Source: Trachythela sp. YZ-2020 (Eukaryota; Cnidaria; Anthozoa; Malacalcyonacea; Clavulariidae). Taken from it: a stretch of DNA of 64,000 bases. The notes below the pieces were generated by a model, which was not told where the DNA came from, ran no database searches, and saw only the letters and a list, made by a program, of their open reading frames with translations. A program made the translations under genes and the position numbers. Location of the stretch: the NCBI GenBank assembly GCA_016169945.1, contig JADLSH010000220.1, forward strand, positions 124,001 through 188,000, given 5' to 3'. Every line of letters starts with the position of its first letter. The first letter of the stretch is position 1. Shown here in pieces: positions 1 to 10,472 of the stretch.

Positions 1-2398
1 ACAACAGTTTCAACTATGCAACCTACAAGTAAGTTCAGAATGCTCCAATATAAAATTATATCAAGGCACGAAGCATGATATCAGAAATTGTTGAGGTGGA
101 GGTCAATTTCGTTCTGGATATCATGCTTTAGCCGAATCCAATAATTGATTTATTTTACATTCGAAACAACAGACATGCAGGAAAGCAAAAACAGACGGCC
201 AATGAAAAAGACGAAAAATACATAACATTTAAAGCGAAAATAATAATCACACGTCGAAGACGGTTTTGCATTGTTTCGTGGCTTGTTTGGCGTTGTCACT
301 CTTTTACTGAAAATAATTCGAACAGTTCCTCTTCAATTGAAGAAGCAAATCTCTATACAAGCCATTGTGTTTCGGGGACTTGAACTCTACAGCGTGCAGT
401 TATTTTTTTGTACGGAAATTCAGTACAAAAATAGCAAATATTCCACGCTGATTACGTCAGTAGCTCAAATAACGTGACGGCTACTGGATATTGCGAATTA
501 GCCAAGGAGTGTTGACCACTCAAGAAGGAGCATACATTTGAATGTATAATAATAGTTTTTGTATTCAAATTGCATCATGAATAAATGCAATCTTGATTCT
601 TTATAGCAACTGAATGTTCAACAACTCAACTCACCTGCAGTAAATTCAGCTCTAAATTTTCCATTATGTTAGATATTATGGATGCTAGTTAACAAGTGAC
701 AAATGTGATTTTTGGTGTGTTATTAGAAAGATTCAAAAGAGAAAAAAGTCAATAATTCAACAATGAATTCCAACTTCCTTCCGTTTATCTTTACGAATTA
801 GGCAATTTTGAAATATTTTCCTAAACTTAGATACTGCTGTTTTTCGAATATTGTAAATTACAATACGCTTGAAATAACCAGTTACTATGGAAAAATACTT
901 GCTAATTTATTTTTAACATAATTTTACTAAAATAATATATTAAATGGCTTTTTAGCATCTGAACATCTGACTTCATCTTGTAAAGAGTTACTGGAAAGAA
1001 ACCAGTACGTATATGAATATACTAGAAAATTAGCAGTATAACTCTCACTATTTTGACTGGAAACCTATGTAAACAATTTGCTCGCTGTAATGTACCGCAA
1101 ATCTCTTGTAATGGTATAAAAATTATCAAGAAAAACATTTTTGTTAAAAGTATAGCATTATAGAGTGTTAGTAGATGTTCTAAATGAAAGCGTCGAGCTA
1201 CCTTAAAACCCGATCTTGATGAAATAATTATGCAATATAATATATCCGGGTTTTAAAAAAATTCTAATGACTTGAAAATCGAACAGTGAGTTGAAAAATG
1301 CTTTCAGTTATTTTAAGATCACAAAATCACAGACGCATTTGAGTACGTAATTCCCGAATGAATCAGTATTTTGAAATTAAGAAATAGAAAACATTTTCCA
1401 TGTTTCTATACACTTATAGAAACACGCGTGGGAGTTTGGGAGAACGAGAAATAATCAGTGGGAAAACGAGCCCGTAGGGCGAGTTTTTCCACGTTATTTC
1501 GAGTTTAGAAGATAGCGGACGTTTTCTATCTTAGGATCAAGACAGCGATATGCAGTATACAGAATTATTTTGTGTTTTCTCCATTACTGCGAATGATTTT
1601 ATTGTATAAGATTGTTACACTTACAAACAAAACATTCTTTTTACAGCTCTCTACTAAATGGTGTATACGATTTACAAGCAAATGCTTCCACATATACATA
1701 TCCAGTATACTGTCACATGACTGAGATTTTTGGATGCGGAGCAGGAGGCTGGACATTAGTTATGAAAACAGACGGAGATGCGGTGAGATATTGCCAAGGT
1801 TAATAATACGTGGATGACTGTATGTATTTATTCATACATTTACTTGTTAAAACGGAAATATTCTCTATTTCTTAAACAGAGTACATTTACATATGATTCA
1901 TCATACTGGACGAACAAGGAAAGTTATGCAGTTGAAGATGGACTTGAAGGACTGACAGAGAAAGAAAGTAAACTTGCCTCTTATTGGAACACTCCTTTTA
2001 AAAAAATATGTCTTGGTATGATCGTAAATAGTGATACGAAATGGATCGTATTAAATTACGAAGCAAGTTCGCTGTACAGTGTGATCGCAGATGGTCAATA
2101 CCGAAGCACATCCGCTGGACGTTATACTTGGAAGTCTTTGATCGCCGGCTCGTCCTTGCAACCAAATTGTAATAAAGAAGGATTCAGTATTGCCTATAAT
2201 ACATTTAAAATTCGTATTGGATTTTATACAAATAATCAACAGAGTTGCTCATATGCAGACTCAGGAATAGGATTTGGTATTTCGTACAAAGCTTGTTACA
2301 TAACATCTCATATAACATGCGGGAATATTGCGCAGTGTAGTGATGTCGATAATGGCCATAAACTAACTGCGGCATTTGGATATATCTTCGTTCAGTAG
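1..2398 (+). CDS. Fibrinogen-like extracellular protein, USOMP5-like, 3' part (4 exons)
   Basis: I model four exons: 1-28 (enters from outside the window), 956-1004, 1647-1782 and 1880-2398, with TAG at 2396-2398. Every junction has GT/AG sites (gtaagt at 29, gtacgt at 1005, gtgaga at 1783) and the phases agree throughout (1, 2, 0). The protein runs from a Thr-rich linker into a fibrinogen-C-type start (SCKELLERN, then [22 protein letters not shown]), then a long last exon with [24 protein letters not shown] and [12 protein letters not shown], and paired Cys near the end. This matches anthozoan 'uncharacterized skeletal organic matrix protein 5'-like proteins, which are secreted and in corals occur in the skeleton matrix. 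The biochemical role is unknown. Upstream domains lie outside the window. Seen: frames, splice sites, motifs. Inferred: the family name. Confidence 0.75.
100..600. repeat. Dispersed repeat A, copy 1 (in intron 1)
   Basis: It shares an ordered series of words with 11440-11995: TAGCCGAATCC, a GATATCATG hairpin, CTGATTACGTCA/CTGATGACGTCA, TTGACCACTCA and a GAATGTATAATAATA-like end. The two copies are collinear in the same orientation but diverged. It lies inside the first intron of the USOMP5-like model. Confidence 0.55.
1370..1540. repeat. Imperfect hairpin starting TTAAGAAATAGAAAAC (intron 3 of the USOMP5-like gene)
   Basis: The left part (AACGAGAAATAATCAGTGG, AAAACGAGCCC) pairs with the right part (GGGCGAGTTTTTCCAC, GTTATTTCGAG) around the centre CCCGTAGGG near 1475. 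The outer ends AGAAATAGAAAAC and GTTTTCTATCTT also pair. The same boundary word starts the hairpins at 19.71 and 25.23 kb, although the arms there differ. Confidence 0.6.
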
Positions 2399-3205
2399 CT
2401 ATAGATTTGCTCAGACTAAATACTACCATTATAAGTAGACTTAGAAAATGTGTATTCGGTATATAATGTGGTATTGTATAAAGGAAAACCTTAAATTAAA
2501 CAAACTTAGAAAAAAGTCTTTTGCCACTCTCGTTTTTGTATTATCCTTTCCAATCTATTCTAAGATCATAAGATCAAAGGTGGTCGGTAGATCACAATTT
2601 ATAACTTACGCTAACATCCAATTTCCAGAAAGGTAATTGAGAGTCCTTACTTTTTCTTGGTGATTAATATTAACCTCTGTATTGTAGTATGTTAACCTGC
2701 ATAATATTGTAGGTTTAAATATAATAAAATAGAAAAGTATTTACAGTGTCATTGTCCCTAGTTCTACGAGAATCTTAAATTTGATATTTAAACAAGTACG
2801 ATTGGAATAATGAAATACATCTCCCTCCTTTTCACTTTGCGATATAAAGTCTGTTCGTATTGTTGCCACAATGATGCATAGGCAAACGTTTATGTTCATA
2901 TTGCTGCATTTGTCGGCGTTTGCGCCATAATTATATATTTACTAGTATAACCATAATTTCTATACTAGGCATAATGTCAAATAACAGATTCAGGATGCAT
3001 AACTTAAAGATACAGGATTAAGGGCGGCTTTTAGGTTAATGTGGATGCCTGCTCTGGGATCTTAATTTGCCTTAACTCGCCGCGAGATAATGCGAGTAGG
3101 CGAGTTTAGGCGATTTAAGAAAAAAACGCAACTTTTAGGTAATGCGTTTTAAAGCGTTTTAGGGAGATTTAAGAAAAAATACATGGTAATTAAATATGCA
3201 AGTAT
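2399..3205. other. Intergenic DNA
   Basis: AT-rich downstream region of the USOMP5-like gene. I see no coding or structured feature beyond the possible poly(A) signal and a GCGTTTTAAAGCGTTTTAGG-like stretch near 3140-3165. Confidence 0.5.
2723..2728 (+). terminator. Possible polyadenylation signal of the USOMP5-like gene
   Basis: A canonical AATAAA lies about 325 bases after the stop codon. The region is AT-rich, so chance occurrence is possible. Confidence 0.35.
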
Positions 3206-3207
3206 AG

Positions 3208-3262
3208 GACCTTTAAAGTGGAAGTCAAGTCCGTTCTGCGCATCTTTTCTGCGCATTATGTG
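3208..3262 (-). repeat. Fragment homologous to the minisatellite flank at 10.3 kb
   Basis: The words TTTAAAGTGGAAGTC and AAGTCCGTTCTGCGCATC are the reverse complement of the junction at about 10300-10335, where the 13-bp minisatellite meets unique DNA. Here only one to two units (TTCTGCGCAT) are present, so this may be an unexpanded copy of the same repeat. Confidence 0.55.
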
Positions 3263-3297
3263 GAGGCCCTCACCATTGGAATTTTAATTGACGACGC

Positions 3298-3590
3298 ATG
3301 CGCATTTCGTGCATTTCGCATGTGATTATGTATTCAAACAACATGGAGGAAGGCGAAAGCCATCCCGAAATGTTGTTAGCGGCGAAATTGAGGGAATTAG
3401 TGTTGTATCCAACGAAGATAAAAATGCCAAACAAAAAAATGTTTAGCGGGAAGGAATGCGACAAAGATATGTTTTTATCAGGAGCAATTTATGCGGTGGC
3501 GACAGTTAAAAGACGAGCTAAAAGTCAAGACGGACAAAGAATTAGTAGCCTTGCTTAGACGAAGCAACTCGCCAACTCCTAACAACCAGG
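3298..3590 (+). other. Possible exon or decayed coding fragment
   Basis: Two overlapping frames look protein-like. One opens with an ATG near 3342 (MEEGESHPEMLLAAKLRELV) and stops at 3556. The next frame carries a hydrophilic stretch (QLKDELKVKTDKELVALLRR) that runs to a good splice donor (CAACCAG/gtagga) at about 3590. A frameshift between two parts of one old exon would explain this. I do not recognise a family. Confidence 0.22.
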
Positions 3591-3895
3591 TAGGAAATAT
3601 AGATTGTATTGACGAATAATGTAATAAAGGATAAAAGCAGTGTTTTGATGGAGATCTACAGTATCTGCTTATAATTTTGTAGTGACGCGGAAACCCAGAA
3701 GTTGAAACTTGCAGCAGCTGATCCATGAAGGATTGCAACCAATATTACTCTAGAGCCCAAACCTTAAAAGGAAGAGCTGTTGGTATAAAGACACAATCAA
3801 GATTTACAAACTGATTTAGGATTTTACATAATGTCTTGACAACTAATTGGCTCCATCAAACCATATATTGATACATTTCTGTCTTCTATACACTA

Positions 3896-4270
3896 TTATG
3901 CACTAGTCATTGAAACCCTGACCCCCCGAGAATATGCAGGGATATTTTAACAATCCCGGCCTAAAATTTTGTCCATTTGTTAAATCACCCAGCTTTCCAA
4001 AGTCTAGCTTTCCATCTACTGTTCTGATCAACCATTATTAATATCAAAATGTGCTGTAAGTTACCGGAAGCTGGTGCAGAAGAAAGTCGTACATTAAATA
4101 TCAGACTATGTAAGAGTTAATTCCCAGCCTTTGTGTCAGTGTTAAAACCTCAGATAGTAGAATAGCAACACTTGTTAAAACTCTCTATTTTCCCTGCAAA
4201 ATCATGTTAAAACCCCACATATGCCTGAGGGTGGTGGTGGGTTTTCAATTGACTACCGTAGTGCATTATG
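3896..4270 (+). mobile_element. MITE family B, copy 1
   Basis: About 375 bp with terminal inverted repeats ending in ATGCACTA...GTC(A)ATTGAAA(A)CCC. The interior (CCATTTGTTAAATCACCCAG, CTTTCCAAAGTCTAGCTTT) is the reverse complement of the interior of the copy at 39106-39531. Non-autonomous; no ORF. Confidence 0.6.
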
Positions 4271-4302
4271 GTGCTGTACAGATTCTGGGGTTCTTCATGT
4301 AT

Positions 4303-4355
4303 TGTTGCTGCGGAGCGAGCGAGCCTGAAGCGAGCGAGCGTAGCAGCAACCTAAT
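4303..4355. repeat. Short hairpin with GAGCGAGC centre
   Basis: GTTGCTGCGGAGCGAGCGAG pairs with CGAGCGAGCGTAGCAGCAAC around CCTGAAG. It lies just outside MITE B copy 1. Confidence 0.55.
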
Positions 4356-4484
4356 ATGTGCAGAGAGGGGGTTTTGAAGTAAATTTTATTTAGCGCATGG
4401 AATTGTGGTCGTGCGCGCTTGCTATGCGCAGAACACAAATTTTAAACTCGCTCAGTTCCATGTCACAGAGTCCATGTGCTTTTC

Positions 4485-4530
4485 GATTTTGACGGACGGA
4501 GTCTTCGATTTTGACGGACGGAGTCTTCAA
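4485..4530 (+). repeat. 22-bp tandem duplication
   Basis: GATTTTGACGGACGGAGTCT occurs twice head to tail (unit 22 bp) immediately before a donor-like AAG/gtaagat. The splice-like context may be accidental. Confidence 0.6.
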
Positions 4531-4534
4531 GGTA

Positions 4535-5640
4535 AGATATTTTGTCTTTTGTTTATAAGTTACGTTTACATTTGTTTACTCCTTTTTGGAAAGTTGGCAA
4601 TCTCAATTTATATATCTATGAAACGCTGAAAGCACACAATCGATCGCTGCTAGATTCAGTGTCTGTTTATATATAAACTATATATTCTGCTAATGTGCTA
4701 TCGACTTTGCTTGAGCTGTTAGTGCTGTAAAGCATGGAAGTCTTAGATAGAGATGTCGATCTTTAAAAGGTTTTTCTATCCATTCGCGTTTGCTTTCTCT
4801 TGCTGATTTCCATATTTTGCATCAAGTGATGTTTCATGTATGCCGCTTGACGATTGTGACTCCGCGTGAACTTGACACAAAGTCACAGATATGCAATTGA
4901 TCGTCTAAATTGCCTGACTGAATAATTCTGATTTGTGCAAGGTTTGACCTTTTAAATAGGCTACTGTAGGCATAGAAATATGTTTTTATTCCTATTTTAC
5001 AATGGGCTTAATATTTTTGTCTAGTCGCGTTCACATATTATTGTCAGAACAGACAGGGTCTCAGTTCTGCGCGCACTAAGACAAATATTCGAATGGCAAT
5101 GAGTTGAAATGAGTTGTGCTTTACATGTAGGTGACTCGCATATCCAGAACAGAATGATGGAACAACGCTTTCGTTTATAGCTTTCCAAATGCAAAATTAT
5201 TTTACGCACATGTATATATTTTTAACGCTTTTATAGGCTACAAAAATATGCAAATTTCCTTGCGTGGCAGTGTCAAATTACTCATCGCAGTAAACATGGG
5301 TTTCATGTGGGAATTCCATGTGATATTTTGAAAATTTGATGTCTTTCATGTTTCGTGATATATTTAGCTTGTCTCATCCTGCAAACTATGCTAGGGTATG
5401 CATCTACTGACAGCGCGCAAGCCACTGGGTCAATGCCAATTAATAATTACCGTCTGGCCGTCTACTGAATATAATTTGTGTTGCATATTTGTTTGCATGT
5501 TTGTTTCAAGAAGCTAAAGAATAATAACAGTCCCGCAGCATTCCCTACCAGCCTACCTTGCAGGTACCCTAGTCAGATAATCAATAAATTAGGGATTATC
5601 CACAATTTTTCAACATTTTAAAAAGTAACCAAAGTGGGAG
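4535..5640. other. Intergenic DNA
   Basis: No coding, repeat or RNA feature can be supported here. Confidence 0.45.
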
Positions 5641-5727
5641 ATGGGAGGGGGGTGGGTGGGGGTTGATGGGCTATTTACTCTATTCAAAATTTATATTTAT
5701 ACATTAGAAAATGTGTGTTATTATCAT

Positions 5728-6300
5728 TCATTAACTGGCAGTATCCTCGCACTGGCAAGCAGGATTACATGGATTTACTGGGGGGGGGGGGTGCACACCT
5801 CTCCTAGCCTTTGCCAAGGGGTGGGGGTGCCAATTCCCATATCAAATCCAAATTTTGGATGTGACAGGGCATTTATCAATATAATATCAAGCAATTCATG
5901 GGCCTTTTTGACCGTGTAGGCCGTCTTATATTTTAAACATTTTCTGACAAGATAACCCCCTTGATCCTGTCCTCAGTGGTGATTCACCCTTCCCTGGTCG
6001 AAGGTCACTCTCTGCTTCATGACCAAAGCCCACTTAGCACTCACTTATCAAACGAAGCTGGATCCATCCCTGCTGGCAAGTAAAATTGTATGGTGTTAGA
6101 CAGAATAAAATACTAAAGTAGGGCGTACCTGGGTGCATTGCCAGCTAATGGGTTAACAAGAGACACTCAGTCTGGCAGATAGTTTGTTAACTCATTAACT
6201 GGCAGTACCGTAGCACTGGCAAGTCAATTTGCCTGGCATTAGACAGAATAAAGTACTAAAGTATGGCATATCTGGGTACATTGCCAGCTAATGGGTTAAA
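5728..6300 (+). repeat. CATTAACTGGCAGTA repeat cluster
   Basis: Two long copies (about 6066-6176 and 6190-6297) share TTAGACAGAATAAA, GTACTAAAGTA, TGGGTRCATTGCCAGC and TAATGGGTTAA. A shorter partial copy with CATTAACTGGCAGTATC is near 5730, and related words recur at 40262-40320. A G-run and a GGTGGGTGGGGG tract precede the cluster. Confidence 0.55.
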
Positions 6301-6652
6301 TTTCATTGAAGAGGTTTTGCAACTGTAAAAAGTCAAGCACTATTCAACAACCTATACTTTTCACACCAGAGGATCAACATTTAAATGTATGCTTTTTTTG
6401 AGAGTTGCAAAAATCTATGTTTTGTATGCTTTTGAAAATTTTGATGATTGCATATTATGTAGCATATTTTTATAGTCTAATCTAATTATACAAACAAATT
6501 TGTTCCAAATAGCTAAATGAACTGATAATTTTTTATGTGTAAATATATTATATGTAATAATTAAAATCTATATGTCTTTAACAAAAAGAAATTGTTGAAC
6601 CAGAATTTACAAATACATTATACAAGTCATTTATTGTGTATTGCCAATAGCA

Positions 6653-7772
6653 CTATAGTCTAGCTGGCTGGAAACCTGTATAAACTCCATTGGGAGAAGG
6701 ATACCTTGCTCTTACCCAAACGCCCATGCTGCCATAGAACAAACTATATGCAGAATGCCTAAAGTGTTCATTGTTTCTGGAGTGTTCCATAACTAGAATG
6801 TCCTCTCTATACCTCAGTGCAATGTCCTCTCTATACCTCATTGCAATGCCCAAAACATTTGCATCCAGGACAAGCTGGTTGAACAAAGGGTTTGTTGTCA
6901 TACCAGGCATAACTCTTATTGAACAAGGTTTGTTTTCATCTTGGGTGGGCATTGGTGCTAATGGCCACAAAACAGCAGTCAGGACTTTTGTCTGATGGAG
7001 GGTCTGGTTGGGATGATTCACCCTGACCTTGTGGCAAATTTATTGGTAATTCACCAAGTCAGAAAACGTTGCTGGCTGTCTTCGCAACAATTCCAGTTCC
7101 AACCTTCTCAAAGCCTCCAAATTTATACTAAATTCCAAGTTAGCTGAAGCAAAGGGGAAATAGTACGTAACTTGTTGATGTGCAAAAAGTCTTTAGTTTG
7201 ACACACCATTGAATCAGGGATGTGAACACCAACACACCCTATAAACATTGAAATACATGTACAGACTGGGGATCTTACACCATCAATTTGATACAGTGTG
7301 TTTACACAGTGAGTAGACACAATCACTTGAAACAAAACTATATACTGTAGTGGAAAAATGATATACAACCATTAAAAGTGCCATTTTAACAAAATACTAC
7401 GTTATCTTCAACACATATATATGCATATGTTGAAATTAATCACATGTACAAGTACAGATACATTGCCAATTTATACACTGTAGCTACTAAATTAGGGAAA
7501 CAAATGGATGATTTGAAATATATGCTACCTGCAGATGCTGCTCGTGGGTCAGCAGACGTTTTTCGGCGTTTTGCTCCACACACATCCCCCACGGCTTCTC
7601 CCATGACCTCTGGCTCTTGATCCACCACGTCCCCTGGTTCTTTCTGTCGCATTTCCACAGTTGCAAGAAGATGTCTTGCCAGTTTTTCTTTGACCGCGTT
7701 CACACAACCTCTCGCTCGCTTTGCACTTGGTTCTGGGCTATCCATCTCGTCACTACTATCATGTTCTTCACC
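6653..7772 (-). pseudogene. Decayed protein with P2X7-C-terminal-like domain (2 exons)
   Basis: Exon 7772-7529 (acceptor ttcag, donor CAG/gtagca, phase 1) encodes an acidic/basic N-terminal part with MDSPEPSAKRARG and AKRRKTSADPR. A second exon from 7143 (acceptor after TTTCCCCTTTGCTTCAG, phase-matched) encodes LEALRRLELELLRRQ, then PMPTQDENKPCS, NQLVLDANVLGIAMRYRED, then FRHSAY and RYPSPNGVYTGF to the stop at 6653. These are the landmarks of the P2X7 intracellular-tail domain, found in many invertebrate proteins unrelated to the channel. It is broken: an in-frame TAA follows LVNYQ, the expected Cys-rich WCxCG segment is scrambled by indels, MRYRED is duplicated by a 24-bp tandem repeat near 6797-6844, and the segment before the PSPNG end is shortened. 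Exact exon structure is inferred. Confidence 0.55.
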
Positions 7773-7834
7773 CTGAAATTATTAGACATTACATAATTAT
7801 AAATATTTTTAACAACTAAAATTCGGCAACACTT

Positions 7835-7912
7835 ACATTTTATCCCCGAGCCGGGCGACAGCCCGGGCGAGGGTACTAATTCCGCTCGGTTATTTATCAC
7901 ACCCGGAAAAAA
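7835..7912 (-). repeat. Hairpin repeat C, copy 1
   Basis: On the minus strand it reads CCGAGCGGAATTAGTACCCT, then a GC palindrome (CCCGGGCTGTCGCCCGG), then CTCGGGGATAAAAT. The same arms with a different GC centre occur at 56690-56755 on the plus strand. Confidence 0.6.
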
Positions 7913-8384
7913 GGAAATCCATGGGAGATCTTAAAGTTCATCAATAATCGCGGGCGCGTGGTTCAAGGTTGGTGGGTGGTCATCTCACTGATCTCAAAAG
8001 TATGGCAGATTGTCAGGAGTGGAGTGAGTGAGATTATAGAAAAACTTGATAGTCTGAATTAAATGTCGCTTTTGGAACTTTATTGGAAGAGCTGTGCCTG
8101 TGGGACGGATCTTATCGCTTTAACTTTAGCAAAAAAGAAGAGTCCAAGCGACACCTGAACGAAAAAAAGTAAAATATATAGAGGCAGGTTTGTTATATTA
8201 TTAAAACAATAAAAGTGTTGATGTATTTTTGTTCTAAAAACTCCTGCTTTATATATATAGTTTTTCATTTATTTACGGTTAAAGTATCGTATATTTTATA
8301 TGATGAAAAAGGTCTAAATTAAAAGGAGGACGAAATCATTTTTACGCTTATATCTTAAACTGATTTCAATTCAAAAAGGAATTT
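7913..8384. other. Intergenic DNA
   Basis: No coding or structured feature can be supported; it is AT-rich. Confidence 0.45.
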
Positions 8385-9060
8385 TTATCGGTAAAATGCA
8401 GTTTAGTTTTGTGAACATTTCGAAACGTTATATTTGAACGGAATGTTGAATTTTACATTAGTTTAAAGCTCATATAACGAATAATAACATACCTACATCA
8501 TAAATTCAGGAATTCTATAGCTAAAACAACTATTTTTTAGTTATTTTTGGCCGATTTGTATCCTGTTTTGTACTCTAAAAAATTTGTATTATTTTGTGTC
8601 AGTGTTGCTATGACTACAGTGCTTCCACTACTTAAGAAATATTTCCATTGCGTATCTTTCAAGAAACCATGTATATATATTTCCCGGTTTCCTTACAGTT
8701 TTCCTTTCAAGCTATTAGAGTATTGTTTTCCTTCAAACTTCAAACATTTGAAATGAACGAAAACACTTATGTCAAGAAGTTCACTTATATGACGCTGTCC
8801 TTTGAGTGTGTCATAAATGGAGGGGAGGGGGGGTAGATAATTCAATTCTGTTTTTTAGCGAAAATTATGCCTGAATCGAAGATACCAAACACGCGGCCAC
8901 TGATTTACCAAATACCATTTCCAGCAGAAAGACTGCTGGTGTAACGGCCGTTTCCTGCGTTTTGCATCGCAGATTTTGCAACAAAAAAGCTTAGTATAAT
9001 GTTGGAAACTGTCGTTGTTTAGCTGTGGCGAGGGGTTGCTGCATGCATGTATTTCTAGTT
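8385..9060 (+). repeat. Tandem segmental duplication, unit 1
   Basis: Begins TTTTTATCGGTAAAATGCAG and ends GCATGTATTTCTAGTT. It is collinear with unit 2 over nearly its whole length, including GTGAACATTTCGAAACG, ATGACTACAGTGCTTCC, a G-run near 8821 and TTGGAAACTGTCGTTG. Confidence 0.9.
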
Positions 9061-9762
9061 TTTATCGGTAAAATACAGTTTAGTTTTGTGAACATTTCGA
9101 AACGTTATATTTGAACGGAATGTTGAATTTTACATTAGTTTACCTCATATAACGAATAATAACATACCTACATCATAAATTCGGGAATTCTATAGCTAAA
9201 ACAACTATTTTTTAATTATTTTTGGCCGATTTGTATCCTGTTTTCTCGCTAAATATTTGTATTATTTTGTGTCAGTGTTGCTATGACTACAGTGCTTCCA
9301 CTACTTAAGAAATATTTCCGTTGCGTATCTTTCAAGAAACCATGTGAAAGTGACAAACCTTAACTTCTATCTCTATATATATTTCCCGGTTTCCTTACAG
9401 TTTTCCTTTCAAGCTATTAGAGTATTGTTTTCCTTCCAACTCATTTGAAATGAACGAAAACACTTATGTCAAGAAGTTCACTTATATGGCGCTGTCCTTT
9501 GAGTGTGTCATAAATGGAGAGGGGGGGTGGGGGGTGTAGGGAATTCAAATCTGGTTTTTAGCGAAAATTATGCCTTAATCGAAGATACCAAACACGGCCA
9601 CTGATTTACCGAATCCCATTTCCAGAAGAAAGACTGCCGGTGCAACGGCCTTTTCCTGCATTTTGCATCGCAGATTTTGCAACAAAAAAGCTTAGTATAA
9701 TGTTGGAAACTGTCGTTGTTTAGCTGTGGCGAGGGGTTGCTGCATGCATGTATTTCTAGTTA
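9061..9762 (+). repeat. Tandem segmental duplication, unit 2
   Basis: Same sequence as unit 1 with scattered substitutions, a small insertion (GAAAGTGACAAACC near 9345) and an altered G-run near 9519. It ends with the same GCATGTATTTCTAGTT next to the candidate exon at 9778-9959. Confidence 0.9.
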
Positions 9763-9777
9763 CATTTTAATACGTAC

Positions 9778-9959
9778 CTGCGTTTCACTTTGACACTTTC
9801 AGATGTTTCGAATGAATCGGTATCGCTTCTTGTAGATTCTGTCGATTCAAACACGAACTTCTGTCTGGGTGGCAAACGGAAGAGCAATAGTGCCCTTTTC
9901 TTTACAAAGACAAGCATTTCTTCCCTTTTCCCGCAAACACATACCACGACATGAACATA
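9778..9959 (-). other. Candidate internal exon, unknown product
   Basis: 182 bases open in one frame between a good acceptor (ACATGGCAG) and a perfect donor (CGCAG/gtacgt). The translation has a Cys-containing start, a basic middle (KKRALLLFRLPPRQK) and a Ser/Glu/Asp-rich end (STESTRSDTDSFETSESVK). No domain was recognised. Its donor phase (2) does not fit the next minus-strand exon at 7772, so it need not belong to the P2X7-like gene. Confidence 0.3.
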
Positions 9960-10119
9960 CTGCCATGTAAAAAAATAAGCAGGTAAAAAAATACTGTAAG
10001 TATTGTATAAAAAGACCACACACAAAGTCATTTAAAAAATCCAGGTACAGTGAGAACAACAAGACGCAAAATGCTTCATGTAAGACAGTTATAGTGTATC
10101 AAAACAAAGGATGTAAACA

Positions 10120-10314
10120 ATGCGCAGAACAGATGCGCAGAACAGATGCGCAGAACAGATGCGCAGAACAGATGCGCAGAACAGATGCGCAGAACAGATG
10201 CGCAGAACAGATGCGCAGAACAGATGCGCAGAACAGATGCGCAGAACAGATGCGCAGAACAGATGCGCAGAACAGATGCGCAGAACAGATGCGCAGAACA
10301 GATGCGCAGAACGG
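10120..10314 (+). repeat. 13-bp minisatellite, 15 units (ATGCGCAGAACAG)
   Basis: Fifteen head-to-tail copies of ATGCGCAGAACAG, near perfect; the last ends GG instead of AG. The unit length is not a multiple of three and contains no stop in any of several frames, so the array is open in multiple frames and makes spurious ORFs (MRRTDAQNRCAEQ on +, a Cys/Leu-rich repeat on -). These ORFs are not genes. Confidence 0.98.
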
Positions 10315-10370
10315 ACTTGACTTCCACTTTAAGCAAAATACAGTAATAACTACTTACTAACTGAGCGTGA

Positions 10371-10472
10371 GGTCTGTACGGTAAAATATCAAGCTGAGGT
10401 CTTGCTGTATTGACCGAGCGATAGCGAGGTCAATACAGCAAGACCGAGGCTTGATATTTTACCGTACAGACC
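10371..10472. repeat. Hairpin, 45-nt arms, GAGCGATAGCGA loop
   Basis: The left arm 10371-10415 (GGTCTGTACGGTAAAATATC...) pairs with 10428-10472 almost perfectly. Flanking TTACTAACT and AGTTAGTAAG extend the symmetry. Confidence 0.9.

Noticed and set aside
10076..10360. Open frames on both strands through 10.1-10.35 kb with a 13-residue repeat
   Set aside because: They arise from a 13-bp minisatellite that is free of stops in several frames; there is no start context, splice signal or domain.
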